A DNA stretch of 64,000 bases from Thiobacillus sp. (GCA_019459055.1 JAIBEI010000040.1:22505-86504), one strand, 5' to 3'; positions 9,929 to 19,426 are shown, numbered from the stretch's first letter. Numbers and translations are program-made. Notes: generated by a model from the sequence alone, not told the origin.

Positions 9929-10303
9929 TCACGAACCTGCGACAGTCGAGCTACCGCACGTCCCGCCGCTGCTGCTGCAACCGCAGCCGCCCGCAGCCGG
10001 CGCGGGCGTGCCGGCCTTGCTGAGGGTATGCATGTGGAACACCTTGAACACCTTCTCGGTGAGCGCGTCGGATTGGACGAAATCGTCGTAGGCTTGCTGC
10101 AGCAGGCGCGCATACGCCGCGCGTCGCTGGGCGTCGTCCTGCGGCATGCAGCCCGCCTTGGCGATGTAGTCGTGGAAGCGCTGCAGGATGTGCAGGCGGT
10201 TCACCTGCACGGTGCGCGCGTCGTATTCGATGCCGAAGTATTCAAGAAACTCCTCGGCGGCCGAGAGATCTTCCAGCGCTTCGTCGAGTGTCAGGTCGTC
10301 CAT
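9929..10303 (-). CDS. nifW: NifW, nitrogenase-stabilising/protective protein
   Basis: The protein has 124 residues. The N-terminal 90 or so residues match NifW (LEDLSAAEEFLEYFGIEYD, then NRLHILQRFHDYI and a YDDFV segment). The C-terminus is a low-complexity Cys/Gly/Ser tail (GGCGCSSSGGTCG) that could bind metal. The ATG at 10303 is preceded by a ribosome site (AGAAAAGGAAAC). Confidence 0.93.
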   Translation of the reverse strand: MDDLTLDEALEDLSAAEEFLEYFGIEYDARTVQVNRLHILQRFHDYIAKAGCMPQDDAQRRAAYARLLQQAYDDFVQSDALTEKVFKVFHMHTLSKAGTPAPAAGGCGCSSSGGTCGSSTVAGS

Positions 10304-10329
10304 GATGTTTCCTTTTCTAATGGGTTGAT

Positions 10330-10845
10330 TCAGGCCGCGGCTTCTTCCAGCAGGGTGTTGCGGTACACGTCGAGCAGGATCTTGCCGCCGAGGCGGTCGT
10401 GGCTATCGAGTTGGATCAGCTTTTCCAGCATGGCCTCGCCCTCGGCCGCGAGGCCGAGGCGCAGGTTGATGTAGCCGGCGGCCTTCAGCACCATCAGGTA
10501 GAAGCGCAGCAGGCCGATCGAGCGCATCGCGGCGTAGCCAAGTTGTTCGGGGCGCAACTGCTGCCAGCGGCCCGGAAGGTTCAGCCGGTGCGCAGCGGCT
10601 TCCAGCGTGCGGTCGGCGACGACCCGTGCGTCGTCGAGCCGGTGCTGGTAGAAATAGAAGCGGTACAGCGCGACCAGAACCACCAGCTGCGAAGGCGCGA
10701 GGAAGTAGGCGCGCAGCAGCAGGCCTTCACTCTCGTCCGAGCCGTTGCCCGCGCCCGCTGCGGCGATCAGCCGCTCCACCTCGGGCGCGATCGGGTCGTC
10801 GAAGTACAGCGCTGCCTGGTCGAAATCCATCAGGTCCATGTTCAT
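10330..10845 (-). CDS. Nif-cluster TPR-like protein of unknown function
   Basis: The protein has 171 residues. It is predominantly helical, with repeat-like helices ([32 protein letters not shown] and then [19 protein letters not shown]) that resemble tetratricopeptide repeats; no catalytic motif is visible. Its ATG overlaps the cysE stop (ATGA) and it precedes nifW by 26 bp, so it is expressed with nitrogenase maturation genes. Comparable small genes sit between cysE and nifW in other diazotrophs. A scaffold or chaperone role is only an inference. Confidence 0.8.
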   Translation of the reverse strand: MNMDLMDFDQAALYFDDPIAPEVERLIAAAGAGNGSDESEGLLLRAYFLAPSQLVVLVALYRFYFYQHRLDDARVVADRTLEAAAHRLNLPGRWQQLRPEQLGYAAMRSIGLLRFYLMVLKAAGYINLRLGLAAEGEAMLEKLIQLDSHDRLGGKILLDVYRNTLLEEAAA

Positions 10846-11624
10846 GCCTTCCGTATCGTGCGTGCCACCTCGGTGCCGCACAGGTCGTCCGCTTCGCACA
10901 CGCTGCACTGGCCGTCGACCGGCTCGCCGTTCTGGCGCAGGGTCGCTTCCAGCACCTCGATGCGCTCCATCAGGCAGGCGATCGCCTTGCCCACCGGGTC
11001 AGGGATCAGGTGATGATCGAGATTGATGCCGAGTGCGTTGGCCGCGCCTTCGTCCTGTCGTAGCACGACACGGCCGGGGATGCCGACCACCGTGCGCTGC
11101 GCGGGCACGTCCTTCACCACCACCGAGTTGGCGCCGACGCGCACGTGGTCGCCGAGCGAAATCGGGCCCAGAACCTTGGCCCCGGCGCCAATCACCACGT
11201 TGTTACCCAAAGTCGGGTGGCGCTTGCCGCGGTTCCAGCTGGTGCCGCCCAGGGTCACGCCGTGATACAGGGTGACGTCGTCGCCGATCTCGGCGGTCTC
11301 GCCGATCACCACGCCGGCGCCGTGGTCGATGAAGAAGCGGCGGCCGATGGTCGCGCCGGGATGGATGTCGATGTTGGTCAGCAGCCGCGCGAACCACGAC
11401 AGCAGACGCGCCGGATAGCGCAGCCCCGCGCGCCACAGCCGATGCGCGACGCGCTGCAGCAGGATGGCGTGCACGCCGGGATAGGTGGTGATGACCTCGA
11501 AGCGCGAACGCGCAGCCGGATCGCGCTGGAACACGCAGGCGATGTCCTCGCGCAGCAGCGCGAACAGGCCCGGGGCAGCAGGTGCGGCGCTCAGGATTTC
11601 CTCGGGATGCATGGCTTCGTCCAT
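10842..11624 (-). CDS. cysE: CysE, serine O-acetyltransferase (nif-associated)
   Basis: The protein has 260 residues from the ATG at 11624, which has a GAGGAG ribosome site. CysE acetylates serine with acetyl-CoA, the first step to cysteine. A helical N-domain is followed by a left-handed beta-helix of hexapeptide repeats with the catalytic segment [24 protein letters not shown] and the VTLGGT motif. The C-terminus carries four Cys in two pairs ([10 protein letters not shown]). Its place between nifV and nifW matches the nif-specific cysE1 of Azotobacter, which supplies cysteine for NifS-driven cluster building. Confidence 0.94.
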   Translation of the reverse strand: MDEAMHPEEILSAAPAAPGLFALLREDIACVFQRDPAARSRFEVITTYPGVHAILLQRVAHRLWRAGLRYPARLLSWFARLLTNIDIHPGATIGRRFFIDHGAGVVIGETAEIGDDVTLYHGVTLGGTSWNRGKRHPTLGNNVVIGAGAKVLGPISLGDHVRVGANSVVVKDVPAQRTVVGIPGRVVLRQDEGAANALGINLDHHLIPDPVGKAIACLMERIEVLEATLRQNGEPVDGQCSVCEADDLCGTEVARTIRKA

Positions 11625-11634
11625 TTCGCGCTCC

Positions 11635-12780
11635 TCAATGCAATGCGCCCGGCACATGACGTCCGATCATGCGCTGGTACAGGAACAGCAGTTCGTGGTC
11701 GGCCGGCGAGCGCTTGGCGCGCTCGGCGAACACGCGGATGTCGGGCAGCAGTTCGCGCGCATCGGCTGAACTCAAGGTCAGACCCATGCGCGCATAGGCG
11801 GCGATGATGCCGTGCGAGCCGGAATGCTTGCCGACCACAAGCGTATGCGTGCGTCCTACTTCAGTCGGATCGAAACCCTGGTAGGTGGCCGGGTCCTTCA
11901 GCAGGCCGTCAACGTGGATGCCCGATTCGTGGGTGAACACGCCGCCGCCGACCACGCTTTTCTGCCACGCCACCGGCCGGCCCGAAGCCGATGCCACCGT
12001 GTCAGACAGCACCGGAAACAGGCTGAGATCGACGCCAGTATTGAAGTTATAAAGTTTGGCCAGTCCCAGCGCGACTTCTTCCAGCGGCGCATTGCCGGCG
12101 CGTTCGCCCAGCCCGTTAACCGTGGTGTTGACGTGCGTCGCACCCGCGCGGCAGGCGGCCAGCGTGTTGGCGGTCGCCAGGCCGAGGTCGTCGTGCGCGT
12201 GCATCTCGATTTCCAGATCGACCGTGCAGCACAGGGTGGCAATGGCCTCATGCACGCCGAAGGGTTCCATCACCCCGAGCGTGTCGGCGAAACGCAGGCG
12301 GCGCGCGCCGGCTTCCTGCGCAGCCTCGGCCACGCGCAGCAGAAACTCCTGATCGGCACGCGAGGCATCCTCGCAGCCGACGATGACCTCTAGCCCCAGA
12401 TCGAGCGCGCGCGGCACCATGTCGCGGATCGCCTGCAGCACCCAGGCGCGGTCCTTCTTCAGCTTGCGCGTGATGTGCAGATCGGACACCGCGACCGACA
12501 CGTCGATCAGATGTGCCTTCAGGTTGCGGCAGGCGTCGATGTCGGCTTCGCGCATCCGGCTCCACACCACCAGCTTCGACTTCAGCTCGAGGTCGGCCAC
12601 CGCACGGATGCCCTCGCGCTCGGCTTCGCCCATCGCCGGGATGCCCACTTCCAGCTCCGGCACACCCATCGCATCGAGGCGTCCGGCAATCGCCAGCTTC
12701 TCGTCCAGCGTGAAGGCCACGCCGGCGGTCTGCTCGCCATCGCGCAAGGTGGTGTCGTCGATGATGATGGTGCGGTTCAT
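11635..12780 (-). CDS. nifV: NifV, homocitrate synthase
   Basis: The protein has 381 residues from the ATG at 12780. NifV condenses acetyl-CoA with 2-oxoglutarate to homocitrate, the organic ligand of FeMo-co. The N-terminal signature [16 protein letters not shown], the metal-binding [16 protein letters not shown] and the [14 protein letters not shown] motif are those of the DRE-TIM metallolyase family, NifV branch. It leads the operon nifV-cysE-TPR-nifW-nifZ-nifM-rrf2 and has its own sigma-54 promoter. Confidence 0.96.
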   Translation of the reverse strand: MNRTIIIDDTTLRDGEQTAGVAFTLDEKLAIAGRLDAMGVPELEVGIPAMGEAEREGIRAVADLELKSKLVVWSRMREADIDACRNLKAHLIDVSVAVSDLHITRKLKKDRAWVLQAIRDMVPRALDLGLEVIVGCEDASRADQEFLLRVAEAAQEAGARRLRFADTLGVMEPFGVHEAIATLCCTVDLEIEMHAHDDLGLATANTLAACRAGATHVNTTVNGLGERAGNAPLEEVALGLAKLYNFNTGVDLSLFPVLSDTVASASGRPVAWQKSVVGGGVFTHESGIHVDGLLKDPATYQGFDPTEVGRTHTLVVGKHSGSHGIIAAYARMGLTLSSADARELLPDIRVFAERAKRSPADHELLFLYQRMIGRHVPGALH

Positions 12781-12821
12781 GCTCGCTTGGAATCCATTCG
12801 TTCGGCAGATGCCTGGATATC

Positions 12822-12837
12822 TGCAAGCCCTATGCCA
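12822..12837 (-). promoter_or_regulatory. Sigma-54 -24/-12 promoter for the nifV operon
   Basis: The minus-strand sequence TGGCATAGGGCTTGCA matches TGGCACG-N4-TTGCA with correct GG/GC spacing. It ends 41 bp upstream of the nifV ATG, giving a leader of about 30 nt. An imperfect NifA site (TGT-N10-ACT) is at 12879-12894. The rest of the interval up to 13106 shows no gene. Confidence 0.75.
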
Positions 12838-13105
12838 GATGGGATAAAAACGTATGCGCATGAATTGCAAAGTGAATTTGTGGGGAGCCTCACTCAACTC
12901 CGGTAGGCAATGGCACGCCGAATCTGGCTTCGTCGGGTTTACTACAAACGGGCCGTGGCGATGGGCGACCCATAGCCTATGGGATGCCGACGGTATGACC
13001 GCAAGCCGGCTGAGCCGGTTAGCGCGGCGATTTATTGGAACTGTTTGAATTATCTATAGTGTGGTGTAGATTATGGCATCCTCACGACTCTACAGGAGAC
13101 GCGTC

Positions 13106-13333
13106 ATGAACTCACCTACCGCCATCGACATGCTAATTCACGTCGACCATCCCGATGCGAAAGCCCGCTTGGCCACCAGGCTGGCAGAGTGCCCCGGCAT
13201 ACTCAAACCCCGGATCGCCTCGTGCACGCCCAATCTGTTGTTCATCCGTCACGATCCCAGGCGTTTCGACATCCGCTCTGTGCCGGGCATTGCCAAGGGC
13301 CTCGGTATCGATGCGTGCATCGTCGAGATCTAA
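13106..13333 (+). CDS. Small HMA-fold-like protein
   Basis: The protein has 75 residues, and AGGAG precedes the ATG. The arrangement LIHVDHPDAKARLATRLAECPGIL and the later FDIRSVPGIAKGLGI is reminiscent of a ferredoxin-like heavy-metal-associated domain, but no CxxC metal motif is present. It sits 5 bp before a MerR gene in the same direction, so the pair is probably one transcript. The function is unknown. Confidence 0.75.
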   Translation: MNSPTAIDMLIHVDHPDAKARLATRLAECPGILKPRIASCTPNLLFIRHDPRRFDIRSVPGIAKGLGIDACIVEI

Positions 13334-13338
13334 GCGAA

Positions 13339-13806
13339 ATGAAGATCGGTGAAGTCGCGCAGCGGGTCGGCATATCGGTATCCGCGCTGCGCATGTACGA
13401 ACAGCGCGGGCTGATCGCTGCCCGGCGCTCGCTGCGCGGCACGCGGCATTACGGTGAGGAGGAATTGGCGCGCTTCCAGGCCATCGTTGGCCTGAGCCAT
13501 GCCGAGGTTCCCCTTGAAACACTGGCCCGGCTTGCCCGCATCCGCACGGATAACCCTACAGGGGATGCCGCCAGCCGCCAGGTCGAGACCGTGCTCAAGG
13601 ATGCGGAAGCCGAATTGATGGCCCGCGTCGAAACCCTCCAGGCCGCTCTCGCTGACCTGCGTCGTGCGCAAGAGCGGCTGGTGGGGTGCCATGGTTGTTC
13701 GCGTCGACCTACACGTGGAAACTGCTCCGCTTGCCCGGTCGCCGACGAGTTGCTGGCCTGTCCCGTCATGCGGGTGGTCTGGGACCAGGAGGATGGCGAT
13801 GCCTGA
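13339..13806 (+). CDS. MerR-family transcriptional regulator
   Basis: The protein has 155 residues. The N-terminal MerR winged helix (MKIGEVAQRVGISVSALRMY, then a GTRHYGEEELARF segment) is followed by a coiled-coil dimerisation helix and a short Cys-rich end (GCHGCSRRPTRGNCSACP) that may bind a metal. It follows the HMA-like gene and probably regulates this small cluster. No effector can be named from the sequence. Confidence 0.9.
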   Translation: MKIGEVAQRVGISVSALRMYEQRGLIAARRSLRGTRHYGEEELARFQAIVGLSHAEVPLETLARLARIRTDNPTGDAASRQVETVLKDAEAELMARVETLQAALADLRRAQERLVGCHGCSRRPTRGNCSACPVADELLACPVMRVVWDQEDGDA

Positions 13807-14135
13807 GACAAGCGTACTCATGCGCAGAATGGCAGGATGGATACGGCGCACGCGGCTGGAAGCTGGACGTGTCGCTCGACGATCCGGAGGTAATTGCCGC
13901 CACGGCCGAGACTGGGCAGAAGCTGCCTACCTCCGTGCTGGTGCACGACATCCTCGACCATCACCTGTGCGGACTCGCCCTGGGCGGTCATCGCAACGAG
14001 GCCATAGCGCTCCATCAACTCAGCTTGCGCACCGGCGCTGACCCGCAGCCCGACCTCTTGCAGATGGTGGACGAGGACCTGATGCATGGCGGCGTAGTGG
14101 GGGAGTCGATGCGGGACTTCCTGCGCGAGCCCTAA
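13803..14135 (+). CDS. Hypothetical protein with unclear start
   Basis: About 100 residues form a coherent reading frame (GYGARGWKLDVSLDDPEV, then TSVLVHDILDHHLCGLALGG and LLQMVDEDLMHGGVVGE) ending at TAA 14133-14135. No ATG, GTG or TTG lies in this frame near the expected start; an ATG run (13794, 13799, 13825) is in another frame. Either a non-standard start (CTG 13803) or a GTG farther in is used, or a frameshift has separated the gene from its ATG. The family is not recognised. Confidence 0.5.
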   Translation: MRQAYSCAEWQDGYGARGWKLDVSLDDPEVIAATAETGQKLPTSVLVHDILDHHLCGLALGGHRNEAIALHQLSLRTGADPQPDLLQMVDEDLMHGGVVGESMRDFLREP

Positions 14136-14250
14136 GCGAGAACTGGCAAGAGGACACGGCAGGTTCGCACTTTTGGATCATTGTTGTGCACTGGAAATAG
14201 ACGACCCTTTCACCATTCAAATCGCCACACCCTACCAATGAGGATCTGCC

Positions 14251-14451
14251 ATGACCGCCAATCGCATGCTGTACCTGTCCTTCGCCGCCATCATGCTGGC
14301 CGGCGTCTGGCTTACCGGCTTCGACCGTGTGCACTGGTTGCTCTATGTTCCCGTTGCCTTCGCCAGCATCGCGGGACTGACCGGGTTTTGCGTCAATCTC
14401 TGGCTATGGAAGAAGCTTGGCTTCAAAGAGCAACTTCAGTGCAAGTCGTGA
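14251..14451 (+). CDS. Small two-helix membrane protein
   Basis: The protein has 66 residues with GAGG upstream of the ATG. Two hydrophobic segments (about 6-22 and 29-52) suggest an inner-membrane hairpin, with a basic Cys-containing tail (KKLGFKEQLQCKS). It resembles DUF2892-type small membrane proteins in size and layout. It converges with the nifS ORF; the intervening 60 bp carries a hairpin (14477-14501) without a clear U-run. Confidence 0.7.
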   Translation: MTANRMLYLSFAAIMLAGVWLTGFDRVHWLLYVPVAFASIAGLTGFCVNLWLWKKLGFKEQLQCKS

Positions 14452-14514
14452 CGACTAAAACGGGTGACATCGGGCGATCAGCCTCGCGTTGAGGCGGCTG
14501 ACGGGCCCAGGCAG

Positions 14515-16230
14515 CTACGCATACACCGGCGCGAAGTCCTTTTCCGGCTCGGCCGAGGGGCCGTTCTCGCCCCAGTAGGGCGACAGTTTCCGCAGCTGCG
14601 CGACGATTTCCGGCACCACCTGGATGACGCGGTCGATCTCCTCTTCCGTGGTGTAGCGCGACAGCGAGAAGCGGGTGGTGCCGTGCGCGGCGGTGTAGGG
14701 GATGCCCATCGCGCGCATGACGTGGCTGGGTTCGAGCGAGCCGGAGGTGCAGGCCGAGCCCGAGCTGGCGGCGATGCCGAACTTGTTCAGCAGCAGCAGG
14801 ATGGCTTCGCCTTCGATGTATTCGAAGGCGATGTTGCTGGTGTTGGGCAGGCGGTTGCTGGCGTCGCCGGTGACGAACGCGTGCGGGACCTTGGCGAGGA
14901 TGCCGGCTTCGAGCTTGTCGCGCAGGCGGCGCACTTCGGTGTTCTCGTGCTCCATCGCTTCCAGCGCCATCTCGCAGGCCTTGCCCAGTGCAACAATTGA
15001 TGCGGTGTTCTCGGTGCCCGCGCGGCGGCCGCGTTCCTGATGGCCGCCGCGTAGCAGCGGACGGAAGCGCACGCCGCGCTTCAGGTACAGCACGCCGATG
15101 CCCTTGGGCGCATGCAGCTTGTGGCCCGACAGCGACAGCATGTCGATCTTGCTGTTCTTCAGGTCGATCGGCACCTTGCCCACCGCCTGCACAGCGTCGG
15201 TGTGGAACATCACGCCGGCGGCATTGGCCAGCTCGGCCATTTCCAGCACCGGGAAGAAACTGCCGGTTTCGTTGTTGGCCCACATCACCGACACTACCGC
15301 GACGCGGTCGGTGAGCAGCCGCTTGTATTCGTCCAGGTTGACGCGGCCCTTGCCATCGACCTTCAGGTAGTGGGCGGTGTAGCCTTCCTTCTCCAGCTGA
15401 CTATAGAGGGAGAGGATGGCCGGGTGCTCGAGCACCGTGGTGATGATCTCGCGGCGCTCGGGATTGGCCTTCAGCGCGGAAAGGATCGCCGTCGAATCCG
15501 ACTCGGTGCCGCACGAGGTAAAGATGATCTCGGACTCGTGTTCCGCGCCCAGCAGTTCCTGCACCTGCATGCGCGCCTTCTTCACCGCCAGCCCGACCTT
15601 GTTGCCGAAGCTGTGCAGCGACGACGGGTTGCCGAACTGCTCGAGATGGGCGTCCTCCTCACTGAAATCCCCCATGCTGAAAGGCATGTCGTAGGAGTAT
15701 TCCTGGACCAACAGGTGGTCTTCCTTGTGGCTACCTGAAAGCCACAACAAGAAGTCTGCTCGCGCGGGCATGCCTTTGTCGGCGAGTGCTGGGTCGACTT
15801 TCCCACCGAGGCCCAATATATTGTGGATTTCCGTGCAGGCTTTGTCGCGCTCGACCTCAAAATTGGCTGGGCCTGGGAGGGTCAAAGGACACCAGAGTGC
15901 TTGAACGGCTAGCGCCTTATTCTCCAACGGCTGCGTCAACCGTTTCAGATACTCGCGCATTGCCGTATAGCCCAGCCCGTAGGCCACGGCAGACATATGC
16001 TGCAAAGCAGAGCGAGTTTGCTCCTTGACGGTTTCGTCGATGATGCCCAGTTCGTTAATGACGGTGCTGTGAACCTTGCTGGTTTTGGTATCCCGCCACG
16101 GTTGGAGATGGGGGTCGTCAAGCTGAATGAGCTCGTAATCGGCAAGGCATCCAAGCACGCCGCGCTTCACAAAGATTTCGTAGGCTTGGCCCCAGATAAC
16201 GGCCTGCTGCTGGAAGGTCTGTTCGTCCAT
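14515..16230 (-). CDS. nifS: Chimeric ORF: island protein N-terminus fused to N-truncated NifS cysteine desulfurase
   Basis: The ORF has 571 residues. Residues from about 196 (position about 15,640) to the end are NifS: FGNPSSLHSFGN, the PLP-stacking His (TVLEHPAIL), the PLP lysine (LSLSGHK), and the catalytic loop SSGSACTSGSLEPSHV. NifS supplies sulfur for nitrogenase clusters. The first 30 or so residues of NifS, with the conserved YLDNNATT, are absent. Instead about 195 residues of lower-GC island sequence precede it, containing RADFLLWLSG and HLLVQEYS, which resemble the core strands of a PD-(D/E)XK nuclease without the final Lys. The ATG overlaps the stop of the upstream island gene (TGATG). 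Desulfurase activity is doubtful; a rearrangement product or an assembly join is likely. Confidence 0.8.
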   Translation of the reverse strand: MDEQTFQQQAVIWGQAYEIFVKRGVLGCLADYELIQLDDPHLQPWRDTKTSKVHSTVINELGIIDETVKEQTRSALQHMSAVAYGLGYTAMREYLKRLTQPLENKALAVQALWCPLTLPGPANFEVERDKACTEIHNILGLGGKVDPALADKGMPARADFLLWLSGSHKEDHLLVQEYSYDMPFSMGDFSEEDAHLEQFGNPSSLHSFGNKVGLAVKKARMQVQELLGAEHESEIIFTSCGTESDSTAILSALKANPERREIITTVLEHPAILSLYSQLEKEGYTAHYLKVDGKGRVNLDEYKRLLTDRVAVVSVMWANNETGSFFPVLEMAELANAAGVMFHTDAVQAVGKVPIDLKNSKIDMLSLSGHKLHAPKGIGVLYLKRGVRFRPLLRGGHQERGRRAGTENTASIVALGKACEMALEAMEHENTEVRRLRDKLEAGILAKVPHAFVTGDASNRLPNTSNIAFEYIEGEAILLLLNKFGIAASSGSACTSGSLEPSHVMRAMGIPYTAAHGTTRFSLSRYTTEEEIDRVIQVVPEIVAQLRKLSPYWGENGPSAEPEKDFAPVYA

Positions 16231-19200
16231 CAGACCGTTGCTTCCTTGTCCTTGTGGAGCACCTTGGTGACGTGCGCCAGGAGGGCAGGGAAGGATAGAA
16301 GGACCGAACCTTTCCCGCGGCGCTGCATGACCTCCAGTTCACCAGCGGCCGCAGCAGTTCCTGGCATGGCCCACCCAAACGGGTCGAGCACAGGCAGTAC
16401 CTGGGATTTAGTGGCAGCACGCTCGCTTTCCAGGAAGTGAATGCCACGCAGTACCCCCAGGATGGATTCACGGACAGCCTTGCCTAGGGGTGTCGTGCCG
16501 AGCATGTTTTGGCGGACTGTTTCGCTCCATTCCAGGTCGGACAGCCGTTGCTCAATATCGAAGAAGTAGGTGCAGAACCCGGACTGCGGCCGGCCATTCT
16601 CTGTAACTACGGCCAATGTGGCAAAGGTGTAAATCGGCTGAAGTCCCCGAATAAGCTCGCGTTCAGCCTGTTCATACATTCGTTGGTGGTCGGCAAAAGT
16701 CACAACTTCAAACGCACTCTCCGATGCGCTCCGGGTATGCAGGCGTGTTGCGGGGAATACGTCCCGACGCAGGGGGTACAGATAAACATCAGGAAACTTG
16801 CTGGAGGCTGACTCAAGGAATTCATGCGTGCCGTGGGGGGAATGCCTCTCGGCCGCGCGGCCAATGTGCCTGTTGCCGTAGTGGTGAGACAGCAAGACGA
16901 TGTGCTGATAACCCAAAGACCGGAGGCGCGCTATCTCTTCCAGGATGAGGTCAGGTTCACGGAAGGACTTTCTATTGTCGACCAATCGCGATTGCATGTG
17001 CTCCACGCGGAGCGTCATGGAATCGCCGGTACGGTCTGCACAGAACGTCCGCGAAATAAACAGGAATCCGTCGGCATCCGGATATAACGGATGCACGTCG
17101 CATGGCCGTGTGACGTAGGACAGAACGGCAACCTTGTCGAGGCTGCCACCCGCATTGGTCACTATGGGGAAGCTGCCTTGCATAGCCAGTAATGAATTAC
17201 GTTTTCGGTACTGGACCGTATTGTCATTGCCCTGGGTGTGGAAGCCCTGCATTTTGACGAGTAGTTCCCGGCTCAAGGCGCGCTCTATTGCCTGGCAGGC
17301 GGCGTAGACAGCCGCATTACCGTCAGTCGATTCGGATTCCTTCCCGCCGGTTTGCAGCCGCACCAAATACATCGCTAGGTTTTCCAGGCCAGGAATGGCG
17401 CGGCTGCGGCGTATGAGCTCCCAAAGGGTGAGGTAGGCCAGAAGCGCAAATGCAGCGCAGCCGGCTGTGCGCATTTGCTCAAATTTCGCCTTTTCGTCAC
17501 CGGCCGTTCCCTTCTTCAAACTGAGGGAACGCACGTCGTATTCGATGTCGACGCCGCAACCCGCGTCAAAATTTGCAGCTATTGCATCTGCAGGCCGCCA
17601 AGGTTCACCTTTAACGGCTGCAGGGACCAAAGGAATGAAGCGCACTGGTAGCACTGGCTGCTTTAGGTTGCGTTCCATCCTGACTTCATGACGCTCTCCT
17701 GTGGGGGTCAGGGAGCGTTCCATCAGGTGCGTTTCCACCTTGTAGGAGGCCAGAGCACGCACCTCACCAGGCGTGTCGGTAATGGTCAGATGTTGAAACC
17801 ACGTAATGTTGTCGTTGCCTGAATCGTTCTTGACCAAAATCTCCGTGCTCTTGGATGACATGCCCCGCAGCGCGGTCCAGTCAACTGCCCCTTGGTGAAC
17901 GGCAACGAAAAATTTGTCGGCCACTCGATTGGCATCGTCCACGAGCTTTGTGGATTTGGTCTGAAGGACACGTATCAGGGCTTGCGAGATGCCCGTCATT
18001 ACGGACTCCCGTGCCCTCAGCTCTTGAATAAGCTTGCGTATCGCGGCAACGGGATTGTCTTTAAGCTCGGCGGTAATTTGCTTGGCGAAGGTGTCAATGG
18101 ATTCGGCCGTTGGCGTATCCATAGAGTCAGGAATGACCATGCGCAAGAAAACTAGTCTTGCAATCGACTGGCCGGCAGAGACCTCGGGGCCTGGATTCTC
18201 CAACAGCCGTTCCTCGATTCGGTCCAGTCGAGTTGCGAATGCGGACTTCCCTGTCTCCGGGTTATTTCCGTTTACCCGAAACCGATAAGACACTTCGCGT
18301 TTTGTGGCGAATCCATTCTCGGGGTCAACGCGCGCTTCAAACAATTGCACCGACCATTCCGCCCATACAGGCAGGCAGGAATAGAAAGTTGCTTTCCGCA
18401 TCTGGTCCGCAAGGTCAATGTTGCTTCGTTGACCATAGACGGTGCTGGCCTCCAGGGGCATCGCCTTGCCAGACGAGCTTGCGAAGGCCGTGAATGTTTC
18501 CAGCACCCGGCTGACATAGGCGTGCAACCCAGGTTTATTGGAGTGTTTCGCAACTGCCTCCATAAGTTTGAATGTCACTTGAAGCCGGACGCGCGAAAGT
18601 GCTTCGTCATCAAGGAAATCCAGAAACCGGCGAATCTGGCTACCAGGCTGCTCCCTCTGGGCGCGGAGGCTGCTGATGATGGGCTCTATTTCATCATCTT
18701 CGAAGTCATCCTTCTTCAGCTTGTTCTTGATGCCGTCCGTCAACCGGCCGAGCCAATCGCGGCCTTCCACAGTTTCAACCGCAGACAACACACGCGCAAC
18801 GTCATGCTCATGCTCCGCTACCTTGCGGTCCGCAGAGGCGAAGCCGATTGGGACCATCGAAGCTTTAGCGGGTGGCTGGGGAAGCTTTACTTGAAGGCGG
18901 TCGGCCAGAGTTTGTAGTGCCTGCTCCGCAGAAGGGGTCAACAAGTTGGGGAATTCGGATTCAGGCAGAACGGCATCAAGCTCAAGGGAAATCATCTGTT
19001 GAAGCTTGACGAGGGCAGCGGTGGTTTTAGCCTCGGTTCCTGGAAGGAGCCGGCCGCCTACCTTTGCTGAGGTGCCACGAGGAGGTAGTTCAAGGTCGCG
19101 AAAGAACCCAACATCCGGTCCGGCTGCTAAATCACTTTTGAACTCTGGCAGCGTATACAAGCGGCGCAGGGTATTAACGAGATTGAGGTGTAATCGGCCG

Positions 19201-19343
19201 TCCTGATATCTAACTATCCCGCTAGGCTCCAAGCCTTCGGGTTTGAGCGCTTGGGTGAGTAATTCACAAAGGCGAGACAGATTGACGGAGGGAGTGCGTG
19301 CGCGCGCAGAGATACTGGCGCCACCCAAATTGGATGTGCTCAT
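16230..19343 (-). CDS. Large unrecognised protein in the McrBC-linked gene set
   Basis: The protein has 1037 residues and I do not recognise a named family. It is soluble, with no membrane segments. A helical N-terminal half leads to a mixed alpha/beta C-terminal third where strands and helices alternate (DGFLFISRTFCADRTG, then a helix and YQHIVLLSHHYGNRHIG, then DVYLYPLRRD). That alternation could suit an RNase H or PIWI-like fold, but no catalytic set can be assigned. It lies downstream of mcrB, mcrC and a 133-aa gene in the same direction and overlaps the next gene by TGATG, so it is probably part of the same defence module. Confidence 0.75.
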   Translation of the reverse strand: MSTSNLGGASISARARTPSVNLSRLCELLTQALKPEGLEPSGIVRYQDGRLHLNLVNTLRRLYTLPEFKSDLAAGPDVGFFRDLELPPRGTSAKVGGRLLPGTEAKTTAALVKLQQMISLELDAVLPESEFPNLLTPSAEQALQTLADRLQVKLPQPPAKASMVPIGFASADRKVAEHEHDVARVLSAVETVEGRDWLGRLTDGIKNKLKKDDFEDDEIEPIISSLRAQREQPGSQIRRFLDFLDDEALSRVRLQVTFKLMEAVAKHSNKPGLHAYVSRVLETFTAFASSSGKAMPLEASTVYGQRSNIDLADQMRKATFYSCLPVWAEWSVQLFEARVDPENGFATKREVSYRFRVNGNNPETGKSAFATRLDRIEERLLENPGPEVSAGQSIARLVFLRMVIPDSMDTPTAESIDTFAKQITAELKDNPVAAIRKLIQELRARESVMTGISQALIRVLQTKSTKLVDDANRVADKFFVAVHQGAVDWTALRGMSSKSTEILVKNDSGNDNITWFQHLTITDTPGEVRALASYKVETHLMERSLTPTGERHEVRMERNLKQPVLPVRFIPLVPAAVKGEPWRPADAIAANFDAGCGVDIEYDVRSLSLKKGTAGDEKAKFEQMRTAGCAAFALLAYLTLWELIRRSRAIPGLENLAMYLVRLQTGGKESESTDGNAAVYAACQAIERALSRELLVKMQGFHTQGNDNTVQYRKRNSLLAMQGSFPIVTNAGGSLDKVAVLSYVTRPCDVHPLYPDADGFLFISRTFCADRTGDSMTLRVEHMQSRLVDNRKSFREPDLILEEIARLRSLGYQHIVLLSHHYGNRHIGRAAERHSPHGTHEFLESASSKFPDVYLYPLRRDVFPATRLHTRSASESAFEVVTFADHQRMYEQAERELIRGLQPIYTFATLAVVTENGRPQSGFCTYFFDIEQRLSDLEWSETVRQNMLGTTPLGKAVRESILGVLRGIHFLESERAATKSQVLPVLDPFGWAMPGTAAAAGELEVMQRRGKGSVLLSFPALLAHVTKVLHKDKEATV

Positions 19344-19426
19344 AGGTCAAGCTCCTTTCTTGGCAGCTACGCCACTTCACCCACGAGACGACCATTCCGC
19401 GTGAGCGGGTTCATCTAACTATTGAA

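Noticed and set aside
15724..15748. Inverted repeat TTGTGGCT...AGCCACAA.
   Set aside because: It lies inside coding sequence (LLWLSGSHKE region) and has no partner elsewhere, so it is likely chance.
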